From Antedon bifida (taxonomy: Eukaryota; Echinodermata; Crinoidea; Comatulida; Antedonidae), in contig OY727098.1 of the NCBI GenBank assembly GCA_963402885.1, positions 14,184,717-14,248,716 on the forward strand: a stretch of DNA of 64,000 nucleotides. The letters run 5' to 3'. Made by a program: the position numbers and the translations under genes. Of the stretch, positions 50,312 through 62,800 are shown in pieces (position 1 is the stretch's first letter; each line of letters starts with the position of its first letter). The notes under the pieces are model-generated. The model did not search any database, was not told the DNA's origin, and worked only from the letters and a program-made list of their open reading frames with translations.

Positions 50312-50823
50312 CATGATACCAATAATCCCATAAACAACTGTTTTATCCCAAATCTATGAAACGTGGCCGATAAATGACATTGCGAGTCCACTATTCCTTT
50401 CTAATATAATTAAATTATATTAAATATTAAATATTGAAATATGATTGGCGTTTGACCTAACTTAGACATCTAGGTCAAAAGTCGGGAAGTCACTGCCTAC
50501 TACTATGAATAATCGTGAACAGATTTACAATTTATTGACGATACAATCAATATTTATTTATAAGATTTTGATATATACATTAGATTGTAATTATCGATTT
50601 ATCAAAGTTGAAGTTGAATAGATAAATATGTTTATGAACGACTAATATATAAAGTACCGAAACTACATAGTGTTATTCTCCCCGGAATTATTCCCGCAAG
50701 ATGGCGACGTAGTGTAGAAGTTGGGAGTATTATGCGTGACACAGTTAAAACAATTTTTCGTGTAAATACGATATTAATTGTAAGTTTTAAGGTGCTACCC
50801 CGTTGGCTGTATATATTGTCATA

Positions 50824-53800
50824 ATGGAACCAAGTGAAGAACGTGTAAATACTCTTGTTAACATGGGGTTTTCTAACGTAGAACAAGTTAGGCGGGCACT
50901 GAAATTGAGTCATGACGATGTTAACGAGGCAGTGGCCATCCTCACAAACGAGCATTCGACCAATTCATTTGATACCCTGGATGATATTGAAATGAAGGAT
51001 ATGGACGGTGGTCGCTCTAATGTTCATTACGGTCCAGATCCACCCCCTCCTTCGTACGATGAAGCTGTAGAACCAATCGAGGTATATGTTCATAAATTTT
51101 CTGAGGAAAATACTTCCTGTTTTTATTTACAGTATTAAATTAAATTTAAACGATCAGCATGCTACTTCCATCCATAAATAGACTATACTAGCCTAGCTAG
51201 GCCAGGCCTAGACCTGGTCCTATAGGTTATGCTACTCTTTTAGTAGTAGCCTAGTCTCTAGTACTAGGCCTAAGCCTAGCCCTACTAGTAGTATACCTAC
51301 CTGGCTAAGACTAAGACTAAAGAGGCATAATGAGGTCTTTTTAGGACTGTGTAGCTTAGGCCTGTGGCCCTACTACTAACTAGTCGAGAACATTTTTTTT
51401 GGTCATGATTTGGTATTTTCTATTTACTAAAAAAACAATGGGCCACAAGATAAAAGAGTAAAATGTAAGACGATGGTGAATAAAGCCAGCCTATCTCTCA
51501 TACTCAATAAAGATGATGCTGACAGTGGTGGATCCAGGATTTTTTTTAACAGGGGCGCGGCTAACAATACATATAATCTCAATAAATAGATATGATAAAG
51601 TAGTTTAATTTCATCTTAGCTGCCAAAAGGGGAGCACACTCCTCTAGCGCCCCCCCCCCCCCCCAACCAATACCCCATTTATCCTTTTAAATAAATGGCT
51701 GAGAGTAAAAAGACATAATCAAAAACATACAGTATTTAATAAGAGCACTCCATACCGTACAAAATGCCTAAAAGTTCATTTTATCATGATTACATCTTGT
51801 CATCCCCCCCACCCCCACCCCTATTTTTACAGCATTAGGGCCCATCATTTTTTTAGTAATCTATAATAATAAGACACTCTACAGTAAAACTACTCTATAG
51901 TAATAGAAATGAGATTTTATGATATTCTATGGTTTATAAAGTGAAAGTTGTGAGTGTGTTGCTGCTTGATAATAACAGTTTTATTTATATTTTGCCACGA
52001 ACATTATATTGATTTTTAGGATGAAGAACCAAGTACGTCGGCTAGCAGTTTAAGTAAATGTGAAGAAGAAAGCCTGGAGTTTCCAACCACTAACCTGTAT
52101 GAACTTGAAGGAAGAGTTTTTACAGAGCAGTGGTCTATACCTTACAAAAAAGATGAATCCTTAGGGAAATGCCTTGTTGCAGCCACCAGACTGGCCAGAG
52201 AAGGTAAATGTGAGGCAATGAGCAGATGAAGTGACACATTCTAATTTCTTTAGGCACATGTGGCCAAGGATTACCAATAGATGAATCACTGTCCTATAAG
52301 AGAGGTGGTAATCCAGGCCTTGTCTTTTAAGGCGAGTGAGTGCAATCACTCACCTAACACACTCCTAAACTGCCCTTGAGAAGTGTGATTTACAAAACGC
52401 TTAATTTGGTAAACTTCTACACACCAAAATACAAACAGCACACCTACAGTACCCCTGAATGTATTGAGGAGTGCAATTTGTAGCACACCTATAATTTTCA
52501 AAAGCAAGGCCTGTAATCCCTCTGATACAGGGGCTATTTTGCGAACCAGTTCACCGGGGCAATCCCCTAGTCGTCTCGAATGATGGACTGGGTTCTTTAA
52601 AGGGGCCACAGGTAAACTGTGTACACTGGACCTTTATTATAGTTCTTATCCGAGAAGACTTGTTCCACCACCAGAACTAGGAGCAAGTCGGCCTCGAATC
52701 CATGCCGATTTTGTTGTGCATGGCTTCAGCAATACATGCCCACTTCAGTACTATATTGGAACTTTTGCTACAGGGCCTAGGCTATATTGGTGCTGTTTTG
52801 CAGGACATGTCTATGACCACCAAATACATTGGTGATGCAGGGCTTAAAATTTAAAAGTAGCTACTGTAGACCCACCACAGACATATGCAGTAACCTGAAA
52901 AGACAAAAAACTTGTCAGTTTAATCCTAAATGTTTACCTTATAAACTACTATTTTTGCCTGGAGTCAGTACCTTATTTCTTTGTATGAATGTTTAGGCTT
53001 ATGAATTTATTTTCCAGATATATGTTATTGAAAATAAAATGTTAACTTCTATATTATAGGAAAACTACAGCAGGATGAAAATTGTGTTCGTTTTGTGGAA
53101 AGATGCATGCCGGAAGCATTTCGTAAGCTGATGACATCAAGTGCTGTCCAAAGATGGGGTCCTGATATCCAGGAGGGCATATACTCAATGTTACAACTAC
53201 TTGTTGAGTTAATAGCAGTAAGACTGCAGCATCCCCCTGTGCCTACTGCAATGCTACCATCATTATTGTTGGTAAGTCTATGTAAACTAGTTTGACAAAA
53301 AATGATGTGTCCAAATATGGTAGTGATATGCCCAAATATGGTAGTGATATGCCCAAATATGGTAGTGATATGTCATCATCATGTCCATATATGTGCACAT
53401 AGTTTGATAGTGTACCTTAAGCTTAATACATACTTAGGTAAGTAAGTCACCTCACGCTAGAATTTAATCAATCACTTGGTGAAGAAAATTAAAATGATCA
53501 TAGCACAAACCTGACATTTCAGTTTCTCATTTTTTAATGCATATTAAAAAGCTAGTTAAAATGTTATGTATGTCAGCTTGATTTTAATTTTTAGTAATTT
53601 TTCATCATCACTTTATTTTCTCCTCATCACTTTATTTCCTCCTCATCAATGTATTTCCTCCTCATCACTTCATTTTCTCCTCATCACTTTATTTCCTCAT
53701 CACTTTATTTTCTCCTCATGACTTTATTTTCTCCTCATCACTTTATTTCCTCCTCATGACTTTATTTTCTTCTCATCACTATATTTCCTCCTCATCACTT

Positions 53801-56800
53801 TATTTTCTCCTCATCACTTTATTTCCTCCTCATCACTTTATTTTCTCCTCATAACTTTATTTCCTCATCATATATGATGACCACCATCCACCATTTGGTA
53901 TTTTAATTGATTAATTATTTATTGTTTTTTATTACATCAGGCTTTTAATTTGGAATGCGAGTTTCATTGTAAGAATAGAATGAAGAAAGCAGACAGGCTT
54001 CACTATGAAGAAATATTTGGAGTTAACCAAACCTATGCTGTCAGTCCACCTTACAATACATATAAAGACCCATGTGGCTGGCTAGTCAACCTCGTTAATA
54101 AGGTAATAGTATTTAGTAGAACCACTTCAGAGATCCCTATCAAATATGTTTTAAAATATTGAGAGCGATAAAATGTGTAGAGAGCGATATAATGTCTGGA
54201 GAGCGATATAATTTGTAGAGTGCAGTTTGGTATATGGTATACAAATAATAAATGTCTATGAGTGTGATGGTACAAATAGTTTCAAGAGGTAAAAGATGGA
54301 AGGTTGTAATTTCTCGAGGCGATAGCCGATTGAGAATATACCGTTTTATCACCATGCTATGTGGAGCAATTGATATTATAATTATTACAATAATTATTGA
54401 TTATATAATAAGGGATATTGAACTAGCATGTGAGATGTGGTAGACGATTAATCAGAATAAATATATACAGGGCTTTATGGAGTACTAATGTACCTATAGC
54501 CAACAAAGTTTTCCTAGATTATTGATAAGCAGATGTTTTTGTAAATGTTGCTAGTACAAAATGTACACTATTTACCATCTATGCTTTAACTATTTAAATT
54601 TGAGAATATTTATATTACAAAACATTTGATACTATATTTGTTTTTTTTTTAAGTTTGCTGAAAATGGTGGCATTGAACAGATTAAAGCATGTATTATTGA
54701 ACCATCAGAAGAAGTAGATGCCTGTGTAAGTGTACCTGAAATCAATTTCGTTTTTATTTTTTATTAATAAGTTTGTGATCTTTAACACTTGGTAGGTTAA
54801 GTTAATATACAAATAATGAATGTTTATGAGTGCGATGGTACAAATAATTTCATGAGGTGAATGAGGAAATGAAAATATAATTTTATTAATTTTTTTATGT
54901 AATACATGATGAACGTGATTGGTTGAAACTGTATCACATGACTACCGTTCCGAGGATCATAATTCTTATATGTCCTGTATCTATATGATATTTCTCTAAA
55001 TTAAATTATTTGTACTACCGCATGAATATAAAAACATTCATTATTGTATGTATAGACGTTTCTGTATCTACAATACATGATACTTTAATTTGCAGAATCA
55101 GTTGGTTGTAGTTTACTAATTTTTTGATGTGTAACTTCTGTCTGGTACTTAGAGATTTCGTATAAAAAAAATCAGTTTATAGTAGTGGTTTACTCCAAAA
55201 AATTTCCTGTGAAGTTGTTCTGTATATACAATACCATAACTTTCTAGGTCTGAACAGACCCAAAGTGATTTGGAATAGATCATGATTAACAGTTTTTTAA
55301 TATACGGTTTGAAATTACGGAAGTGAATGTCTAATTGGAACCTATTTTACTGAAATAAACTGTAGTAGGTTTTTCCAATACATGTATTTGTTAAGGAGAT
55401 TGTTTATGATGTATAATATTTCCTTATATTACACAAGGTTGAGTACACTTTAGACATGCAATTGATTGAATTGAACTAAATCATATGTCAACATTGTATT
55501 TCAATTTCAATGCATATAGGTTGTTTCAAAGTCACATAGCTAATTAAAAAAAATATGTGTACAGTTATTACAAAAAAGTACATTATGTGGTTACTGGTTT
55601 ATTTTTTTTTTTTCGATCCAATTTTTGGTCACAGTGAATAACTACAGTATTATGTGACATTAAAATGGCATATTCAACAAAAACATTAAAAAAAAATGTT
55701 TTTCAGGGGGACAATGTATCTTTAGCTCTCTCAAACATTGGTAGGGTACACACATTTTATTATGTAATACCCTATCAATATTTAATTATTGTATTTTAGA
55801 CAATGACTGCTCTGCTACAACCCCTTGGTGCTTGCTGTGAATATCTGAACCCAGTACGTGTGTCCAAGTTTCTACTACCAGTGAAAGCAAAAGTTAAGAA
55901 ATATGTTGAAGATGTTAGTGATAGTGAGCTTAAACAAAAGGTAACTAATCTAAAGAAATGCAGAAAATACATTGAAAAGATTGATAGATAAATGATGTGT
56001 TTTATGTAAGGGTAATATCTTGTTAGCGACTTGATTAGGCTGTAGTAGGAAGACAAGTATGTCTATCTCTCCATCTATTCTATCTACCTACAGTATCTAT
56101 CTATCTTTCTGTCTATCTATTGGTTCCATCTTCATATTGGAGGTCATGCTTTGCCAGCCGTCCTATCCAATGCTTGCCTCACACATTTTTCATAACTTTT
56201 GTTGTTGATCCATTCTTTGATGTCATCAATCCATTTCATACGAGGTCTGCCTTTTGCTCTTTTACTTCCTCTATTTGTCACCACCCAAGAAGATCGCTGC
56301 AAATTTCCTTGCCGAATCGAGTGTAATGTTCAATTAATTATCTTATCTATTCTACAAAATGGTACTTTAGTTAATTGTAAACCCAGAGCTTTGGTTCAAT
56401 TCTAGCTAGAGTCTCAAAGATTGTTTATGTTTTTGTATTTTTTAGAAAGCAATCAGTATTTGTGATCTGTTGTCTACATTAAAAATCCTCTGTATAAACT
56501 TTTGGTCAGAAGATGTTAGAGAAGTGGACAATTTAAGGTTGGACATAGCTCTACGTATGTTGAAGTCACCACACTTTAATGCTAAAATGAACAGTCTTAA
56601 AGAGGTAAGTAACAAGTTGCTGAAATTCCCCAAAATAAAATGTGTGCAATAACAAATTGTAAAATAATAAATTTGGTTTTTTCCATTATTATTAATAACC
56701 ATATTTTGTATTTATATTTCTGAATTTTAAAATCTTAAATTTATATTTTTAATGTATGTATAAATGTAATGTCTAAAAATGTTGTGCTGCAATTTAGTTC

Positions 56801-59800
56801 ATTCTGCAATGACCAGTATTATAAATCTGTATATTTAAATATGTATTTGTTTACGAATAAAAGGACCAGTGGCCGTATTCACCAATCTCACTTAGGCTAA
56901 GGGAAATACTTACCCTTAAAATTTAAGAATTCCCTTAACAAAGGGAAACACTTAAGGGGTATTCACAAATGAGTTAAGGGATTCACTTACCTAAGGAAAA
57001 CACTTAATTTAAAATGGACCTGAAATGGACTTTCGATTTTTAAGAAATTCACACATGTTATTTAAATGTATCAAATTAACACAAACCCATACAAATAAAA
57101 ACAAAATGTATAGTATTTTGAGAAAAAACGAAATTTTAAGATACCTTGGTAAATTAGCGAAAATTACTCACGCCATTGCAATATTCTATTTCAACGGCCG
57201 TCGGGAGCATCTATATTCACGACGTCACATATACACACGACGATCGAGAGCGTGTATGCCGCCCGATAGTCCGTGAATGATCGACGGCCAGGAAAGATAC
57301 GCGAAGCGCTGACACTAATACTAATTTATTCAATATATAATGTTGTTGAAATTTAGTGCCCTAAAATGTACTTTGTTCTAAAACCCGAATTTAGAAGGCC
57401 TAGGCCTACCTCCCAAACCTTTACTAGGCCTAGGCCCCAGCGCCCGGAGTCGATCCTCCACCCACCCATGCGCAACATGGGAGGCTCCGTTTCATGTGCA
57501 TCCAAAGCGATATCAACAACTTGCTGCTCATTGTCAAGCCAAAGTAAAATATGAATCAAATTCGTTTTCGAACTGCCTTATTCGTGACAAATAAATTACC
57601 ATCTCATATTACTAATTTAATTCTGCTAAACTAAAAACTAAAGAAACTAACACATTTATTTTAGCAGTATAAATTACGAACGATATACAAAATTCTATTT
57701 TTGAAAATACACGAACCGAAAAATATGGATACGCATCATTGCACACGGCGCTGTATCCTGGACAACGTTGCCAGGCTAACGTCGGTATTGCCAGAAAAAA
57801 CCCGTCGATTTGGAGATTTTAAATCGTCATTTACTTGATAAATAACCGTTTATACGGTAATAATTTTATATAAAAAAATTCTAAATATGTTTCTGCAAAA
57901 GCACAAGCATTTTTTAGAAAATACTCCAAAGATTTCAAGAGTTATAGCCAAAAAACTGCAAATTGTCCATTGGAGGGATAGGAATATATTCGCAAAGTGA
58001 CGTCACCCGCGAATTTTTTTGATTTTCAAATGGGGCTTTCCCCAAAAGGGCGAATTTATATTTTGTAACAATATACGTTCTAGCAACACCTAATAGCCCC
58101 CAAAACGTCATTCTAAAATGAAAAAAATCGAAAATCCATTTCAGGTCCATTTTAAGGGTAAAACTTAAGGGTAAAAATAATCATAAATATTCATGAGTTG
58201 TCCCATTGTCCAATCACAGAGGATTTAATTCCCCTATGGTCCAATCACTTTCCTCTCTAAAACTAATTTGCATATTTAAAAAAAGAGTAAGGGGTTGGGG
58301 GGACGGGGAGGATGAAGAGAAAAGTGTATGGACGATGATCAATAAAAAGAAAATGGCAGTCAAAACAAAAACAAGTAAATGAATATTAAACCTAGACTAA
58401 TTTGTATGAGGATCAAGAAAAACAGGTCTAGCCTAGATGTTACTAACAAACCAACATTCTGTGTAGGCCTATGCATCCTAGGCTGGTTACTGGGCAGACC
58501 AACAGGGGGCCTAGCATCTCTACCTAGCCTACTAGAATGGGGCTAATTTCTATTACAACGAAATGGGAAGCCATCTTCCACGAAAATAATTGCAGTCAAA
58601 ACAAAACAAATAAATGAATATATAGGCATAGACTAATTTGTATGGTGGGGATCAGCAAAAAAAGGTCTAGGCCTAGGCCTAGATGCTACTCAAACCAAAC
58701 ATGAATCCTAGGCCGGTTAGTGGGCAGACCAACAGGGGGCCTAGCATCTCTACCTAGCCTAGACTGGGGCCATCTACAAGTAGGCATAGTACTCGCACAT
58801 ACAGAATCGTCAGCACAACCAAGGTACTGAATAGTTAAGGGAACTTTTAAGGGACCTCTGAGGTCCCTTAAAAGTTAAGGGGAAAATAGACCAAGTTAAG
58901 GGTTTCCCTTAACCTTAAACCCTTTGTGAATACCACTTAAGTGAAACCCTTAATATTTTCTTGATTTAAGGGAAATTCTTAGGATTTAAGGGAAATATCT
59001 CACTTAAGTGTGATTGGTGAATACGGCCACAGGAATATAAAATAATTAAATATGATATTTTATAAACATTTTTTAGTACGAAAAAGGCGAAAGAATAAAG
59101 CGCTCATTCAAACAGGGTTATTACTTGAATGCAGTATCTATTTTATGTCAATATAATTGTGATCGTTTTTACTTAGATTCGTAAAATGATAGATGAATCA
59201 ACAACTTCTAGACGAACAGCAATGGAAGAAGATGTGATTGCTGATTGGCTGGTTGAAAATAAGATCTTAACAGTAGCTTTGGAAGGTATGAACATTATAT
59301 GTGACCACTTATGACCAGTGGCGAAATTCACCAATTATGATAATACAGCGATCTTATATGGCGCTTAATGCACATCACATTATTATCCTGGTAATTTTTT
59401 GGATCAAACACGCCTGGAAACATACTCCCATAATGTTTCAGCTAGTAATCAGCGCAGTTGTGTTTTGACCTATACCCATTTGTACACCTGGGTGGAGAGA
59501 GACAAAGTAAGTAAAGTATCTTGCCTAAGGATACAAGCAATTCAACGAGCTTTGGATTTTAAATTGCGATCTCACGATCGCCACTTGCCTCATACTTATT
59601 TAGTTAAGCGAGTAAATACCGTAAATCTTCTAATAGTAACCCACACTCTAATAGTAACCCCCCTTCTAATAGTAACCCAACTTATAAGTCAATCTATAAT
59701 AATAACCCAATACTCACAAAAACTATTGACAAAATTACATTATGAAGACTGGTCGTTTATGATGCAGCCGTATTTTGAAAATAAGGAGATAATGCATGTT

Positions 59801-62800
59801 GATCTCGGGAGTGGGGGAGGATTGAGTGTTTTTGAGTTTATAAAATAAAGTTGCTGTTCAAACAAATTTGTTTATTCGTACTGTTTATTATTTTGCTATG
59901 ATTTGCTGACCGGAAAAGTTGGGGTGGGTTACTATTTTCAAGTACCTAATTTAAGATTAGTAATAGTAAACCCACTACTCTAATAGTAACTCCCCTTCTA
60001 ACAGTAACCCACCCTAAAAAACAATCAAAGAATAATAACCCATGGTTACAATTAGAAGATTTATGGTAAATATTTTAAGTGTAAATGTTTGGGTTAGCCT
60101 TTCCTAGCTTTTTTTTTTTATAACCCCTTTGCTTTCTGGCAGGTAACATTGACCAGTCTCAGTATTGTGATCGATTAAAGGGAATCGTTGAGTTTTTAGG
60201 AACTAAACTCTCACTAGAGGAACTCACAAAGATATGGAAGATGCAGGTAAATATTCAATTATATTATCAAAGCTTGTTCTTTTATAAACATCTGAATTAA
60301 TAGCAATGGTTTTATTATGATTAGCAGCATGTTTTTAAAATATATTATTTATGATTTTTTATGATTAAATATTAATAATTGATAAATGTTCATGATTCAA
60401 TCATACTATTCTGTGTAAATGTCTGTCTACACTATCAAACTTTATGTGACATGCGACGATCCCTTAAATGTCTGTGACTTGAGCAGATAAGGATAGCAGT
60501 TTAAACCACATTGTTTACCAAGAAATAAAGAAAACATATTAAACTATTTTTGTGTTTGTATTCTACTCCAGCAAAATGATCAGCATATGACAGTAGTTGA
60601 TAATATTCACTCAATCATGGCAGCCACAGCAGTTCATCTTAACAGTGCTCAGTTAGACCACTTATTTAGACTAATACAAAAGGTAAGATAAGGCAGTTTC
60701 ATGACGTCGCACATAGTCCAAGTCCCACATTCAGAAAGATATGAGTATGTGCAGACACGTAAATGTTGATAATTTATAATTGAATTGTTAACATTTACAT
60801 ATTAAACTATAGGCTTAATATAATTAAATAATTCTTTTAAGATTAAATTAGTCATTTATCGTCTATGTTATTTATATATTTGTATTACTTATTTAGTAGT
60901 CATTGGTTGGAGGTACACACCTAATTGGTGATAGTGGCTTTTGCTGCTTTTGTGCTTTCCTGGCAGCTAGTGACTATGATATTTTCCTTCTTGCATCGTG
61001 TTTGTTCAATTTGTTGATTTGGATTATATTTTGTAAAATGTATCTTTTGCCTGAATAAATAGGAATTTTTGTATTGTCGACTTTTATACCCTGTGGTATG
61101 ATTTTAGTTAATATTTGTGACCCCAGAATATGGGATGATTGTAGTGTTTGTCCCTGGTTTGTTTCACACGAGAGAGTCCCCTGCAATGGGGTGTCCCAGA
61201 GGATGGGTTCTATTTTATTAACATAAACATGTATTTGTGGATTAAATAAAATTCATCTTTTTATAGGCCTGGAAAGAAGAAAATGAACGTATGAGAGAGA
61301 AACTACTGTCCTTGATTGGCACAATAGGCCGTGATTCAAAGCACCCCAAAACAACGAATAAAGTATTAGAATTGCTGTGGGACTTGGCACATTTACCCGC
61401 AATTCCTAATAGTCACTTGGAGCACGCCCTCAAGGAGCACTTAACAATTCTCAGCGAATCTTACTCAATTAATATGCAAGTAAAAAACAAGTACATCTGT
61501 AAATGTGTGGAAGATGTGAAGAGGGTAGGTGAAAGTTTAAACATTCATTTTGAGTTTGCAATTTTTCGCTCAATTTCAAATGATTTATATGTGGATGGAT
61601 TAACTAAAATAAAGCAAAGGGCATATACTGACCTTAAAAAACCCTAAGTTGGGCACAATTTTTTTGCACAGCCTCATGAGTTTATGTCTATATGTTTATA
61701 TTTGAGAAAATATAAATATTCTTGACGAATTCAATTAAAACACATTCGTTATTGCGTACCATGCTGAGTTTGGTAGCATACTATGAACAAGTATAAAAGT
61801 TGTTGGCTCTTTACCCACATGTATCAATATATTATATAAGGAGCTTATAATCGTGTTAATCAAGTTTCTTCCTTAAGGTTTGGTTACCATTAATTGTCCA
61901 TTTGCTACTTAACTCAAATGATTCATGCAACTTACACAATAATGTTATTCATTATTTTGTATTTTTTTTATTTGTTTTATTTCCTATCACAAGTTTATCA
62001 AGCTTCCTGGATTTTTGTGTCATATCAGGAAAATGCAGTTGAAAATGTTGAATGATGCCATGTTTTTTTTGTCTATTACTTCCTAATGGTTATTTAAGAC
62101 CTTTCAAAATTATGTGATGTTGCACGCGACATCTAACCCACTTTGCTTTCAGACAGTTTTTGTTATACAACTTTTTTTTGTGCCGCTGCTCTAGCCAGTT
62201 ATGTCCCATGAGGACAAATTCATTAATAAGCTGTTTCATAGCAGTAGCTTTAGTATCTAAGGCCGACAGTTTTGCGAAAATGGAAACTCAACTATAATTT
62301 ATAGGTCCCAGCTGCTGGACCCAAAAAACGTCTGGGAAAAGAGTCTATGAGGGCTCACGGTTGAACGATTTTGGATTCTTGCCCTTTGATTGGTTGACGC
62401 GAATCAACAAATTGTCAAAGAATTTTCACTTGAGAAGTCAGGTTGTCTCTAGAGGGTATTCAGTTGCATGCCTACAGTTCAGGTTGAGGTCACAGACAAA
62501 CAGGCTACAGCACATTAAAGTTCAAAATTGACCATTTTTAAATGCCATTTTTGAATTAGTAGATTAATACTTGTTGGCAAATAATACATTGTTGGAAAGG
62601 TACACATGTCTTCTTTCAAATGCTGTGTATACAATTAACTAGTGAAAAAACTATCTGTGATTTGTATGTATCTTTGCGATTAAAGGACATCTTTTTAATA
62701 ATTAATCATAAATTAATCAAAAGAACAATGATTAATTTTAAAATGTCGAGCGGCGTTTTTTGTAAGAAATATTTCATGTTTTACTATTACTCATACTTTG

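Larger units (their letters stand above)
48116..50823. other. Receptor B to USP24 spacer
   Basis: Receptor B probably ends at AATAAA 48411-48416. The spacer then holds a short TGAGTTGCGT triplication (about 48358-48384), a family A element (49380-49527), a family E element (49553-49690), a family F copy (49795-49876) and a retroposon tail (49999-50311). The last 500 bases should hold the USP24 promoter; no TATA box is evident. Confidence 0.6.
56869..59030. mobile_element. 2.16 kb inverted-repeat element, family B, with a nested element
   Basis: The ends GTGGCCGTATTCACCAATCT and ATTGGTGAATACGGCCAC are inverted repeats, followed inward by TTAAGGG/CCCTTAA-rich subterminal blocks on both sides. 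CAG may flank both ends as a 3-base duplication if the outer G/C are excluded. The 174-base relative at 23152-23325 looks like its deletion derivative. No transposase frame is visible. Inside lie a second inverted-repeat pair (57009-58155) and a tandem duplication (58351-58770). It fills most of USP24 intron 7. Confidence 0.75.

Noticed and set aside
52346..52609. 87-codon minus-strand frame in USP24 intron 2
   Set aside because: Residues such as CPGELVRKIAPVSEG are not recognised as any domain, and there are no splice partners. Possibly part of a dispersed repeat.
53604..53872. Regular short repeats considered as a CRISPR array
   Set aside because: The units are contiguous without unique spacers, and the genome is eukaryotic.
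57025..57559. Short frames inside the 2.16 kb element
   Set aside because: They are short and partly antisense to each other. One segment is noted as a possible transposase relic but is not supported enough to annotate.
59399..59848. 149-codon plus-strand frame in a USP24 intron
   Set aside because: Its middle is a translation of the TAATAGTAACCC repeats and no known domain is visible.
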